In this document: one piece after another, positions 45,196 to 60,100 of the stretch
Position numbering within the stretch: position 1 is the stretch's first letter
How the letters are laid out: every line of letters begins with the position of its first letter
Source of the DNA: Prunella strophiata
Lineage: Eukaryota; Chordata; Aves; Passeriformes; Prunellidae
Direction: 5' to 3'
Assembly (NCBI GenBank): GCA_036583965.1
Contig: JAZBQD010000001.1
Coordinates: 14,347,392-14,411,391, forward strand
Length of the DNA: 64,000 nt
Made by a program: the position numbers and the translations under genes
Notes under the pieces: generated by a model
Database searches by the model: none
The model's input: only the letters and a program-made list of their open reading frames with translations
What the model was told of the DNA's origin: nothing

Positions 45196-48100
45196 CTAGA
45201 AGAAAAAGAATAAATATATAAATACAAATGACAGTTCACATATTCAGAAGAGCATAAAAACCACAGAAAAGCATTTCTATTAGTAGCACATACAACCAAG
45301 GCAGGTCTGCTAAGCTAATAACTAGATTTATGGATTTAACAACTGTTATGTACAGATAGCAGCACACAAAATGCAACAGTCACATTCCCCCTCCTGGATC
45401 ATTTGTTAAGCCAGGCATGGAAGATGAAAAATGAACTCACAAGGCACTGAAAAATGGCTTCTGCACACCTCTGTCCCAGAGCCACCTGCCTGGGGGCTGC
45501 ACTGCATGACTGAGGCACAGCATAACCAGGGGTTCCCTTGGCTGCTGCTGGTCTCACTGGGAGCAAGTGCTGCTGATTTCTGGAAATTCACCTGCTGGCT
45601 TTGCTGAACTGTCAAGGGTGTTTGACCCAGCTCTGTACTGCAGAAATGGGGTTACACCACCATTGTCTGCAGTGCAGGGATTCGTGTGGATAAAGAGCCT
45701 CTAAGCAGGGAGGAAGGAAAGGTCAGAGACACCTGGGTTATTTGTCAAAGCTGGCATCAGCCTATGAACACTAAAAGCACTTGTATGTATTCAGAAGCTT
45801 TGTACTGGTGTTGAAAACATGCAGGCAAATCCTTAGATTAGCTGGAATGCACCAGCAGAGAACATGGCAAACACTGGGAAAGCTCAACCTGAACAAGTGG
45901 CAGATTGGGGTGTTCCTACTGCCACCTTAACCCTGCTGGGTGGGCAGACAGAGAGCCTGAGAGCACAGCCTTGTGCCTCCTGCACCCTGCATTCCAGAGC
46001 CTGAGCCCCCTGAGACTGAACCCCCAGAGCCTGATCCCCCAGAGCCTGTGGGCTCAGGGCCAGTCAGGCTCAGGAATGGCAGCCACTCTGCACTGGCCCA
46101 TCCTTAGGCTCAGCACCATGGGTGCACCATCCACACCCACAGAGCCCAGAGTGGGCAGGTGCTCAAATCCCTCATGCTGGAAGGTCCTACATGCACTGGA
46201 GGCTTGTCCTTTCCCCCCCTCCACTTCTCCTTTTTTTCTCTAAATTTTCATGTTTATTTTTAAGGATCAGTCTTTCATTCTGGTAAGGTAACACCCTTGA
46301 GAGGAAAAGGCAGAATCAACTGGAGGCCAGAGAAAGAAATTCAGCAGGATCCATCTGCCATGAACTGCCCTTTATTGTGACAGTCTTTGTCCTAAAGAAA
46401 ATTAGAACATTGGGTGGGGACTGCACCAGCTCCCACCTGATGGGGAGAGAATAAATGAACAGGTTAAAACCAAAAAATAATCACAGAAACAACAGTTGCT
46501 GCACTTTCCATTTCAGAAAGAATTTACTCATCTTGCTGCTGCAGTGCTGGATAGAACAAATGAAATTCCATGTTCAAGCTTTAATTACAAGAATTGTCTC
46601 TAACATTAGAATTTTGGTATAAGCTAATTAATGCAGAAATTGGCACTAATAGACACAGTTTCAGACTCATTTGATTATCATCAGAAGCCAGTGATTTCAA
46701 AAGGAAAATAATGCTTATTTTATGCAAAAGTTGTCAATCATTCCAGAAGAATACAAGGTGGGGTATTTTGAATGTTACAGCAAATTAAACTTTTTAAAGC
46801 AGTGTAACCAGAAGAGGGTTATTTTAAGAAGTGCTACTTTTGAAAAGCTGATTGCCCAACACTATAAAAATGGTCAAAGCCATAAATGCCAAAGTTCATT
46901 TTTATTTCACTTTGGAGGTAACTATCTTTCAAATCCCAACAGCTGGACTATTTAATACAATCTGGTGAATCAAAGTATAATTCTTCACTGGGCTCACAGT
47001 GGGGAGTCTGCATTAGTGTATGGCAGCATTCCAACAACTGATGCACAGCCAAACGCTCTGAAGTCTGTTTCATTTGTAACAAGAATGGATAAAATGGCAA
47101 TCATATTTACCACCTTCAAAGGACAGAAAAATGAAAGATGTCGATATAAAGTAGTTTAATGGCGAAAACCGGTGATTAAATCAGTGTTTGCAGCATAAAA
47201 ATAAGAATTACTATCCGACTTTGTTGTACCAGTATTGCCTTCTTCAAATCCTTCACACTGGTGCAGCACCAGCCTGACAATGCTGCTGTTACAGCTGAGA
47301 CATTGTTAAAAATTATTAACCCTATTTATCAGTTATTCACAGCTTACTTTCAACAGTCTGCCAAGAGCAGAATGTTTCAGTGTGAAGAATGAACATAATT
47401 TTGGTGCTCCTTTTCAAAAAACAGCATCTACTTGTACAAATAAAGCTGGGAAAAGCAATGAGCAAACACAGAGTTTGCCAGTTCTGGAAAACTCAATTTT
47501 GTCCAGTCAAGGTATTTGCATTTAGTTCTGTGCAAAGATCTTCCCTCATTGAGATTTTTAATGCTGTTATCGATATTCTTGTTATTTATCCATATATTTA
47601 TTTAAACCAGAAATTGAGACCCTAGTTCTATTCTACTCATTCACACACAGTTGCTTACAAGTCTGCATGGTTTTTTTTTATGACTAAACACATCAAATCT
47701 GCACTGTGAAATATGGATTTAGATGAGAAATGCATTTGAAATTGATTCTATGGGATATGCAATGTTCCATGCTTTGTTATGTAAGAGTATCAGAAGCAAT
47801 CTGTTCTGTTTATATAGTTACAGAACATACAGAAGGTGTAAATACTAAAGGGTTACTAAAGCCTGTGACATAGCACTGCTGTGACCTTTGCATAAAATTT
47901 ACAGCAGGAGTACAAAAGGACAAACTAAGGATCAGATTGTCAACTGAGACTTGGATTTTCTTTGTTTCCTCTGCTAATATTAGAACCTTGGCAGTATTTA
48001 ACCTGGGTCGGTGTTCTATTCATGAAATCATTGTAAATTCATTGTAATATGTATCCATTAGAAAACAGTATTTTATGTCAGTATTCATTGAGAATAAAAG

Positions 48101-51100
48101 CAAAAACTGCATATGTGTCTATTATTTCAGAATTCCTAACAAGGTAGGAGAATAAACCAGAGAAGACCACAGGCTTATACTGAGCAACAATAAAAAAATA
48201 CACCAATTCCAACTTTTGAAAGTCTGAGATGAACAGAGAATTCCATCACAGCACTGCCAGTATTTGTCCAGCAGTGAGTACAGGGAATATAAACAGTGAC
48301 ACTGGTGAATTAGCCCTCTGTTCTCTACTCAAGTACCAGTGCTACCTGCAACACCAGACATCTGTGAAGGAAGTGCAAGAAACCTTCTCCATTTCAGAAT
48401 GCCCCTGCTAAACCCAGCTGAGTACAAAGGTGGTCAGCACAGCAGCCAGCAGAACAGAACTGCAGACAATCTTTAGCAAGGAGATTGCTCCCACTTTCAG
48501 GTGCTTCTTTTGAAAAAGCTCAAAAAGATCAGAAGATTTACTTAAATGAAGAATCTTGGAGAGCTTCTGCCTGCACTGAGAGGGCACACACAGAGTACAA
48601 GCTAAGGAAAATGACTCAGTGGCTTTTAGAGCAGTTAAAGCTGAGGAGACCTCCAACTTCCAGAACATCCCATTGTTTTCTTCATCTGTTGTTTAAAACT
48701 AAATTGCCCATGTTCAAACTGCACTGGAAAACCTTTGCAGTTCATTCCAGCTGAGGCTGAGCTGCTCCCTGCAGAGCTGGTGGATGATTTGGGGTACTAA
48801 GATTACAGCTGGGAGAGGGAGGACAAATCCTTTAATTGTATAAAATCATCAGATTAAGACTAACCCTCTCTGTAGTGCACTCTGTCAGCTGAGAACTCTG
48901 CATCCCAGAAACACAATGTTCACCAAGTGCTGAAAAAAACCCCACCAAACAACCAAAAACCTGGGGGCAGAGCCAGACACACCTTTCCCTTCTGTGCCTA
49001 CACACTGCAGGGGGCCATGGGAACTTGCTTTGCTGCCAAGGAAAAGAAACTGTCACCTCCTCTATGCAGTTGTCCCAAAATTACACTCATGCTGGGTTAA
49101 ATATTGGGAAGAGATCTGCAGAGGAAGTTACCTGCACACTGAGGTGAGGCTTCAGTTTCTCTACAGGACACACATTACTGATGTCTCCCCCCTAAGCAGC
49201 ACCTCAGCAAAATTTCACACATTCCAAACCATCTCCTTAATGGCTTCAGACACACAAGAACCTCTTGCACTGAAATAACACCTCACCTAGGGGTTCTAAA
49301 CTCAGGTTTTCTATAGCAAGCTGTACATTAAAATCTAGGTGAAGAAAAAAGAATAAATCCAGCCCTGCAAGAGACACTTGGCAATTATGAGACATGCAGT
49401 GCTCCCCAGTGATGGGAAAGGTTTGCTCAGCTGCTGCAAACAGATTAAGAAGCCACACCTTGGTTAGATTTCAAGGAATTGCAGATGATAGGAGCTGCAT
49501 CCTTTATGCTCAGGTGGGAATAAGGAGAAGAGGATTTCTCATGCAGGGCATCCAGTCCAGGCAGGGCCCTGTTTGTTCAGTTAACACAGGCTCCTTTAGG
49601 GAGTGGAGTGGAGCAACAGGAGCAGAGTGTGGAGGGAAGCAGCCCCTGCTGCAGAGCACATGGCTCAGGCTGATTCACTGTGTGCCCCCCCAGACATCCA
49701 AAAACATGGATGGATCACAAGCCCTGGTTTAGCTTCACTCATGCCATGAATCCAGGGATCCAGGATGCACTAAGGGCACTCCAGATTACAAATCAAAGCA
49801 CAGCAAACACAGACAATAGCGAGATTTGCTTCAGAAGTGCTCTGCTGATCCAAACTAAGCTGCTTGCAGGGAAGCCCAGAAAACTGCCTAATTACAGAGC
49901 TGAGTTGTCAGACCTGCTGGCCAGATGAACTCCCCTCTGCTGCCTGCCTCCAAGGAGCCCTGCTTCCAACAGTGCTTTCACATCTCAGAATCTGGAGGCT
50001 GCTTCTACCAACCTCTGCTGCAAACAGCACCCAGGAGAGGAAAGAAAAGCAGTTCTCTGTAAATTGTGGGGGCTGCAGGTTATCCCTGCTCCTGCCAGCC
50101 TGGCCACACAAGAGCAGGGAGCCCCAGCACCTCCTCTCTCACTCAATCCATCCCCAAGGATGAGTGTTCCCAATTAAGCAGGTTTACACCAGTGCAAGGA
50201 AGCCCTGCAGCACTAAGGACCCTGGCCCACCACATTTGTTTTAATGCTTTAAACAGATAAATTAAAGTGAGATGTGTCTTTCGGGATGTCACTGAATAGG
50301 CAAGCTGAGAAATAAATTGAGCTTCACATATGCTTTTATAACACATAACAACTGTGACTGTCAACACAAGATCCTTTCCACAGTCAATTCACCACGCATT
50401 CTGCAAGACCTTGGGGCCTGCAATTATTTCATTTCCTTTCTTGTAAATGCAATTTCCACTTAGTTTGGTGGAATAAAGGTACACAAAAGGTGGCAGGAGT
50501 TGTCTTGTATTTTCTGGTTCGTTCAAAATCACAGAAATCCACAAACTACAAACACAATTTTCACAAACAACCTCACCTTTCTGTCAAGGGTAGGTGTTCA
50601 AGAAAATGTGATGGCGTTATTCATGTCTAAACAACTGCTGAAAATATCTTCATCTTTATGATTAAATTAAAATGAAGATCATTTTTCTTCTAAGGATACT
50701 TAAATGAAATAAAAGGGGAAAATACATATGATTGGAAATGGCATTCTGCTTTTAATTCTCTGTGGGAATTAAATACAACTGTACAGCACAAAAGGAAATT
50801 GGGCTCTTTATCCACTCAAAAATAAATGATGAAAGTACCTGCATAGGAGTGAAGTATCAGTTCACAAAAATACATGCAAACTGAATATTCAGCTCATTTG
50901 TCATGACCTCCTCCTCTGAACAAAGCCATGGAGACTTGCTAGAATTGGTACTGGTGGTATTTTCTAACTGACAGAGCAGGAAATCAGAAGTTTAATTAGC
51001 CATAACTACAGTATTTTGCCAATCTGATTCATCTCATCTCTTTCCTTCTCTTGAAATGACAAACTAACAAGTAACCTGGCAAGGCAACAGAAGCAAGTGC

Positions 51101-54100
51101 ACAGCCTTATTCCAAAAGGAGCCTGGTACTGTTGGAAAACAAACCAATCCTCCAGGGATTCTGAAATAAATATTGCTGAAGTAGGTTTAACTTTGACTGC
51201 TGGTTTCAGGTCTTCAATTTGCTGTGATGAAAGATTCTGCTGCCCATCTGTGCAAACACAGTGCTATTTTTTTTTTTTAACTTGAGATTTCAAGGTAATT
51301 CAAAATTTTTACCAACAAATTTTTAAGAGTAATATCTTATACTACAATATATCTAGAAATCCATATTCTACTTACTGTAAAGTAGGCTTGGAGCCCGTAG
51401 CACCCTTAGGCTGGTTGGGGACAGGACCTGAGTTGGGTACTTTGGAAGTGAAATCTGTCTCCACATCTTTCTTCAGTGCTGCCTGAGGGGCACTGGCTCC
51501 TGAACCCAGCACAGGCAGAGACTTTGATTCTGATGTGGCCAAGATTCCAGTGGGACCTAAAATCCAAAGAAAGTTTAATGCTTCTGTTACCCAGATTGGT
51601 CTAGAAACAACACAGGAGTAGAGCAGAGCTCAAGCTAACTGCAGAAATCAAAAGGGAATTTTAATGAACAGTATCCAGTGCAAGAGAATATAAAAATATT
51701 GCATTTGCAGCTTCTGCTGTGTTGATCCTCCTGCCTTCTGGGGGGTAAGTCCTGCCCACATGGCCCTACCCAGGCACAGCTTTGGTGCTCTCCCAGCAAA
51801 GTCCAAAATAAAACTCTACAGTGACATTCAAACCAGCCACACCTGCAGCAACCATGACATGGACTTACACTTGCACAAATTGTGTTTATAGCCAAGCAGA
51901 ACATCAACAGTTTCTTACAGAAGATTACAGAAAAGTTCAGTGTAAAAACTGGAGACCCCTGGTCTGCAGAGTAAGTTAATTCAAACCACCAGCCCTAAAT
52001 CTCATTTCTCTGACTAACATTACTTTCAAGAGTATTTTCACAGTAGGTTCAAGCAAATAACATCTGAGCTCCAGGATGGAAAGTGGAATCTGAGTGTGTG
52101 TGTCTATGTGTGCAGAAAATCCTGACAGAAGCATCTCTTGGAGAAAATGGGATGAAAAGCAACAGGTGAGACAGGGAAGGCATCACTGTGGAAGAAGGTG
52201 AAGTTCTCCATAGTGGCTGCAATGGCAGTGGTCTGGAAGGGAATGTAAAGGCTCAAGAGTCACTTAAAGCAGGGAGAGGAAGAGGACTCCTCTGAAGTGC
52301 AGCACTTACTGCCACTGTCCTGGTCCGTGGTCACTTTCCGGCGCCGCAGCACTCGCTCCAGCTCCGTTTCACCACTGTCTGTCTCAAGGGACTTCAGGCT
52401 TCGGGAGCTGGTGGATTTATTCAGGGTTTCCTGCAGCAAGAGAAAGGCATGAGGACCTCTCTGAGGACAGATTATGCCACGGAGCTCATGTGCACAACTC
52501 CAGAATCTTTCACACTGCAGTTCCAGAGCAGCGATGCCAAGCTGTGCCATCGGTACAGGAGCAGCTGGGATCCACTGACCAGCCCACCCTTAGCTGGACT
52601 CATGGAGGGATAAACCACACTCACTACACATTAGGGGGCTGATATCAGGCTCAAGAGAGATGCCCTGGCCCTGCCAATAGTGAACAAATTATTGGTAGTT
52701 TGTGGGAAACTGCCAACTTCCTCCATCTTAACATGGGAAGGATCTTAAGAAACTGCTAGGGAGTTATCATGCACATAATTAACCTCTGTTAACAAAAAGC
52801 CAAAGATCCATATTTTACTGCTCCAGTGGGTTTTATATTTTAGCATGGTCCTGTTTTGCTGCATCCTGGTGTATACATGTATCTGCAGAAGTCAGTATTT
52901 ATCAGCTACAACTGCAGCATATTATATCCTAATATGCAGCTGATCTGCCATAAACATGACTCTATGTCTATATACTTCAAGGTTTTTCTTTCACACAGAG
53001 TTAGATATCAATCTGAAACAGTTTTTTATACATACAAAACATAAATAAATGCTATTACTGCCTTATGCCAAGGCTAGCATGAGGTATCAGTGAAGCTGCA
53101 ATGTCCAGGAGCATTTTTCTTAAAGTGGGAGGAAAAGAGGCTTTAAGCAAAGTCTAAAACCTCACAAACTTGCCTACAGGAATTTAAACACACATTTAGT
53201 GCATACTGCATGCATTTCCCAACTCACAACAATCAATTGTTGGATCAGAACCTACTTGATTGTAAAATTTGCCCAAAATGTTTATAATGCAACTGGAAAT
53301 TTGGTACCCATATACTATTTCATTCTCCCTCTGAGTCTTCCCATAAATCTTGTTTATTCAGCCTTCCAAAACATGTCAGACTCACACAGCATTTTTCCAG
53401 ACCATAAATAACATTCCACTGACATCTTTTGTTGATAAGCACATAACTTTTGACCAGAAATGGCCAAGGACAAAAAGAAATAGCATTGCAAGTTGCAAAA
53501 GCTGTGCCTATTTTCAGGAGTCCTGCAAAGAAGCTCTTAATCCTTCAATTCTGCCTAGAAGTTAAAAATTTTTCTTTCAAAACTATTTGAAATTTAACTG
53601 AGCAGGTTATTCATTAGTAGTATGCTCCAGATCTGTACAAATGTAAAGGGAGTCACTCAAACTCTGGAATTTGCACAACATAAATGTGTTTTGTTTGTAA
53701 CAATTATATGGAGGTCTACACAAAATGCATAATTAGCATAGTAACAACAAATGTTTACTCCATCACATTCCACCCCCATGTTTGTTGTCTGACTGTGCAT
53801 AATCACTGCTCTCAAGAATAGACTGGAGCTGCATTTTGTACAGTTTGTCTTGCACTGCAAATACCCTGAAAGGCTCAAAAGCAAGGAGCCTGACACAGAG
53901 ATGCAGTGCCTGCAGGTTTCTCCCTGCTCCCTCCTGAGTGCACAATCAAGTGTCCCCTGATGTCAGTGACACAGTGCTGGAGAAATAAAACAGCTGTCAG
54001 AGAAAGGAGCCTGGGCAGGACAGCCCTGTCCAACCCTCACTGGTGCAAACAGCACACCACATCCCACTACTCCTGTAATTATGGAATTCTGTTTAAAGCA

Positions 54101-57100
54101 CAGGCTCAGTGCTGCATTTTATTCCTTTCCTATTTACTGCCACATTTAATTAAGTGTCCCTCTAATGAGGGCTCAGCATTAGGGTCTGGTGACTCTCTAG
54201 ACTATTTCTTCCCTTCTGCCCCTGCTTTCACATGACTGGAGGAACAGCAACTTTAACCCATCCCTGGTGATTTTAAATCACAGCACAGGCTGTGGCTACA
54301 CTCTGCTGCACTGTCTTGCATCCCCCAAAACACCACTGAACTGTTTTTTGCACAGGGTGATGAGAATGATTAGCTTCACCTTCTAGAGTGGAAGTGAAGC
54401 ATTTTGCTTCCATACTGGCAGAATTTCACCTGATGTGCCAAAGTGGCACTTTCATAAGTTTCAGGGTTACAGAAGTCAGGGAGCAAGAACTACAGCCCCT
54501 TCTGGCACAATTTTAGCTCTTGTGCAAAAGAAGCAACAAGCAATAACTTGAGTAAAGGACACAACAGGAGCACATTGCTCCCAGCTGGATCAAACATGCC
54601 TAATTTTTTTTTTATTTTGTGATAAGGGGTTATGTGGACAGCTATTCAGAATCCATTTTTTCTACATATAAATGCAGACAGACCAGAGCTATTGCTTTAT
54701 TTAAACTTCACCTACACTAACAAGAAATCTGGTGCCACAGGAAAGAGACCAGTTGATGAGGACAACTCAACATCTACTGTATGTGCAGTCCAGGGGCTTT
54801 ACTTTGGACTAGGAACAGATACTCAGCAGCTCTCTCCAATCCCTAAGAATCCCACTGTGAGTATTTGGAAATTTTCCAAAGAATCTATGGCAGACACAGA
54901 CCACAAAATCCCCTCTAGTGGCAGGAGCACACAAGCCCAGAGCAGAGTGTAAAAACAAATTCTCCTAGCTTAAGTCCTTAAGTCAAGCCAAAGCCAAAGG
55001 TGGAACTGAGGGATTTGCTTCTATGGCTTCAACCCAAAATGCAGAAGTTTCACAGTTTGCACAGAAGGCCCTGTCAGCTCAATGGGAAGAAAATGAAATA
55101 CAATATGAAAGTTTTCTCTTACCAGAATCCCTTTTAGTTCTTTCATTGCACTTTCAGAGGGCTTTGGTGTTTCTGGCTGTAACAAACACAACACACAAAT
55201 GTTAAAAGTCACATGAAATGGCCAGGACAGACTCTGTACCTGCAGACAGACCTCACACAGGGGCTGCTGCCCAGGCCTGTGGCTGTGTGACATTCCTCTG
55301 TCCCCTCCTCCCATGGGCACAGGGCTAACACTCCATCTATTTCCTTACTCAGATGAAGAGAAGAGCCTCAGCTCTCAGCACTGTGAATCACAGACTACCA
55401 ATAAACATTATGCTTTTGTGAAGGAGGTAAGCAATGCTCTACAGTAGCCACATGCAGGTATTAGGTGTAAGTGTTACATAAAAGAAAAAAAAAAGTGTTA
55501 ATGCAATCTACTTGTTGATCATCCCTTTAACCACTTCAGGCATTCTCTCTGTGCTTTTTGTTTCTTAAGCAGCAGTTTGTTTACAAGCTTCTATTCTGTG
55601 TCAAAGAAACTGGCCTTTATTTACTTACTGCTGCCTTCATTTTTTTTTTTTTTCTGTTCTTCAGGTATATGCTGCTCTAATTCATTTTATCCAAAATCAA
55701 GCAAAGTAAATGAGGGGAGGAAAATGTATTCTTCTGAATATCTAACAGAAAAGTTGATTTGCTACTTATTCCAAACCTTTGTTTTAGGCCTGCTTGACTG
55801 GTTGACTGGTCTCAGGTGAACTCCCTTTTTAATCCTGTCCATCATTTCTTCCACAGCTTGCCTCTTCAGATCTGTAACTTCTTCACCTGCTAAAAAAGTC
55901 AAAGAACAGAGCACATTTCAGATAGGAACTGCAGAGAAATGGTACAAAGTAAAAACCATGCTCTCATTCTGGATACAGGGATCTCTGCTATCAGCTCAGC
56001 TGTCCCCAGCTCCTCAAGGATAAAATGCCACTCTGCACTGAGGATCCTGCAAATGCCCAACTGCAGAAGTTTGGACAGAAGCAGGGCCCACATCCTGAAG
56101 AACACAAAGCTCCAGGACCTGTTTGGGAATTGCACAAGCTCAGTGCTCCAGGGCTGAAGCACCTGGACTGAAAGAACACAGCTCTGCTTCCACTGTGGCT
56201 CAGCAGAGATTTCCACAGCTCCACTGACACAGGACAAGCTGAAAATGCCCCAGACATCCCAACCACATCTCCCATTTCTCACAGGTTTGAGGACCTGGCT
56301 GGAACAACACACCAACACCTCAGCCTGAACTAAACCCACCCCTCCAAAAAACACTGCATTAAGTTGAAGGGAAAAACTGAAATACCATGAAAGGAAATGG
56401 CTGCTTTTTCAAGAGATTTGATATCAGGACTGCAAAATATTCAGATGACACAGGAAGCTCTGTGATGAACCTAAATAATACCTGTTAACTCATCAGCATT
56501 CTGGATAACAAAAGAAAAGACCCTTAACATACCAGAAAGGGGGGGGGGGGGGGGGGGGAAGAGCACTTAAAGCAAATACTTGGAGAAATAGGGTTGATGC
56601 TATTCAAAGCTGCAACCTTGTACCTTATGTAACAGGAATTTTAAAAAGACTTCTGCTCTCTCACTTGTCAGGGTACTATTGATGATTCATAGAAATGTGG
56701 TTTCTGTATTCTAAGCTGATTTAATGTCAGGCTTTAATTTCACAAACAGGCTGTTTCAAATATAAAAGCTTAATTGGTGGTATGGGATAGAAACCACTCA
56801 TTCTAAGTCCTTAACAGGGGTTAAAACAAGCCTCAAGTTTGATATAATAACTAGATCAAGGAAAAACTTTCTGCCCTTTTTTTATTTTTAAGAACAGCTC
56901 AACTATTAAGAGGAAAAGCAGTTTATATGTAATTGAAGAAAGGTCAGAACTGTTAGCTTACTAATAAATAATGAAAAAATGGGGAGTAGAGAACTTAAGA
57001 GTGAATTCCATAGTATTTCCTGCAATCACTGCTTGTGACAGTCTCAACAAAAAGGTGTAATCAAAATATCTAGGATGCTTCAAGGTAAGGAACCCTGACA

Positions 57101-60100
57101 AATCAAGGCACCATAATTGGACTTCTACTGAAAGATAAGACTGACCCTTCATCAGAGATCTCAGACAAGGTCATCTCTCTAACCATTCCATCCAGACCAA
57201 CAGCCTTGTTTCTCTCAGACTGGTAACCAGTTCCCAGAAATTCCCCCAGGGACCTGCCCAAGTCACTCCATTCCTCAGTTCCTCACCTGAAAATGGGAGG
57301 AGTAATACTCTCTTGCCCCCACTTCCTGCCTGTTGGTTCCATGCAACAATCCAGCCTGACTTACATACCATTAGTCTGCTAACAGCAGGGTTTTTTTTTA
57401 ACAGTTATATCCTATAATTTCAGCCATGTTCCCTTCTTTGTTTAAGTGGCAGCAAATGAGTTAAGCAATTCACTAAAAACAAACTCCTGCTGTTTCAGAA
57501 GGAAGAGAGAAACAGCAAGAAAACCCTTGGTTATTTAACTGGCAATGCCTGTCTAACTAGCTCTGACTCCTCAGGCACTCACAGTCATTTGCAAATCTGT
57601 ACTTAACTCCTGTTCTTAACCTACTAAGTTTCCAGCTTCCATTAACAACAATAAAATGCAATTTCAGCTGTTACTTTGCATGCAGAGCCACCTTAGTGCA
57701 AGACTGTTTTGTTTTAGGTTTTCAGTGTTATTAAAGGATTAGAATTACAGTCAGCTCTGAGTGGTAATTTCACAAGATATGAATTGAGGGACGAAAACTG
57801 AAGTATTTAACAAACAAGCTCTGTGGAGAGGCTCTGGACAGAAGAAATTGCCATGTAGAAGTTCAGAAATTTCCCTGTATTATGCTGAATAGAACCTGCT
57901 CTCTGTTTAATGCTCATAGGTTTGGTCTTCTGCCTCTTCCAGGTAACCTGTGGAAGCACAAAGCCCTGCACATGCTGCAGCTCAAGCAGGAAGATTAGAA
58001 CTTTTCCTCCAGTTACAGCAAGTGCTAGGTGTTCCCTTGAGGTTTTTGACCTGCAGCCTCAAAGACTGTTCATACTCAAATCCTTTTGGAAGAAGTAAAT
58101 TGGATGCTGATGACCAGTTCAGTTGTGGAGGCAGAGGTGGCTATGAGGGCCACACAAATTTACTTGGGATCTCAAGGAAGTTTGCAGTAGAATATAGCAA
58201 AATGTTTCAGCTGGAAGGGCCCTGCAGTGACCATCTGGTCTGACAGCCTGACCACTTCAGGGCTGACCAAAGTGAGAGCATGTTCTTAAGGGCCTCAAAA
58301 ACTTACAGTCTTGGGGCATCAACCACCTCTCTGGGAAGCCTTTTCTAGTGTCTGACCATTCTCAGCATAAATGAATTCTTCCTTATGTCCAGTCTAAGCA
58401 TTCCTTGATGCACTTTTAAACACTGCCATGTGTTCTGTCACTGGATCCCAGGGAGAAGAGCTCAGCACCTCCCCTCTCCCTGTCCCTTCCTCAGGAGCTG
58501 TAGAGAGCAATAAAGTCACTCCTCAGCCTCCTTTTCTCTGAACCAGACAAGCCCAGAGTCCTCAGCCACCCCTCCTAGGAATACCCAAGCTACCCAAGGT
58601 ACCAAAGATACCTCTTCCCATCTTGGCACACATATTCCTGGGCTGCAGTCCCATTTCTGAACTGCAAGGCAGAGGAACGTGCTGGACATGAAGAGTTAAT
58701 GCTGACAATCAAAAGCATCTAAACCACCATCTTTATTCCCAGTTCCTTTCCTGCATTCCCAGTGGATAACCCACATGGCCTGAGAAGGGATGAGCCATAC
58801 CTGACTCCTGCTGAGGAGGCTTCTCCTTCTTGCTCACGTTGGTGTTGGAGTGAGATCTCTTGCGAATCATTGACATGAGAGACCTGGGGGGAAATGAAAC
58901 TGCACATTGTCATTCTGTCCTGGGTCCCCTCTGTCATTCTGTCCTGGGTCCCCACTGTCACAATGAGCCTGAACATGACACACCACCAGCTTGCTTCTAC
59001 CTGATTATACAGCCACTCACAAAAGACTCATTTAATGGTTCTCGAATGCAGATGTACTGAATTACCCCCCACAATGCCTCCCATCAAAATGCACCAGAGA
59101 AATTTATTTCTTTTTAACAGACATTAGGCACAAATCAAAACACTCCAGATTTGAATATTAAAAGCCAGGGTCTCATTGTGACACATGACAAACAGAAGCT
59201 GTTCTGGCATAATAAACAGAAAGAAGAGCTGTAGATGTTGAAGTATTGTTCTCCAGAGGACACTTAAATATGGTGATCAGTATCTCCTCACCATTTCCAA
59301 GTTTGTAATCTTCTTACAGTGTCAAATAATTATCCCCTCACTATATTCACAATGTAAAAGTCCACACCAGCAAATGATTCATCTTCAAGAACAAGCTCCT
59401 GTGTACATCTGATGTGTCAGTAAGGCCAGTCACTCCCTACTCAAAATCATTCCTTACACAGCAGAGTGACATCCCTGCCTACAAGGTCAAAACTGTCTCA
59501 GAAAAATGCAGCATCCAGTGCCTATGTCCTAATACAACTTGTACCATATACACATCCAGGTGCATAAGGAAATAGTCTGACTTTGCTACGACAGTGCTTA
59601 AAATTAATAGTTTTACCTATTCCAAACAGTAAAGGCACAAATTTAAACAAAAAATCCCACAACACCCCTACACATAGTAAATTCATGCTATCCAAACACA
59701 ATCTTTCTGAACATGTTTAGTTTCTAAAAACAGTGAAAGATGCACAAAGGGATGAATTCTCCCCAATAATCACATTTATTCACATGTTTAACACAGTAGT
59801 TAACAAGACTCCTGGATGCCATTTCTATTGCAGAAGGTTGCAAACTGTCATCAAAGTCCATTTATTTTTAAAACCAAGCAAGCAACATGAAAATTAGCTG
59901 AGTTTTTAAAATTAACTAAGCACCCTTTAGTATTTAGTTAATTCATTTAGGTCTAATGCCTGATACATCAGCATACACTGGTCATCCTCTTTCCTTTGAA
60001 GAAATCAAGCCAAATTTTGATAATTTTGCCCAAAAATGCTTAATGACTGGGTGGTGATTTTAGTTTTGTATTTTTTTTTCCTCCTTTTTAACTTATGAAA

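Larger units (their letters stand above)
55887..58800 (-). other. SHTN1 intron with G-run and CR1
   Basis: Holds a G20 run (56539-56558) and a CR1 fragment (about 58195-58650). The 151-codon frame at 55899-56354 matches nothing known. Confidence 0.7.

Noticed and set aside
55899..56354. 151-codon frame on the - strand in an SHTN1 intron
   Set aside because: It is out of register with SHTN1 exons, matches nothing known and is probably chance in moderately GC-rich DNA.
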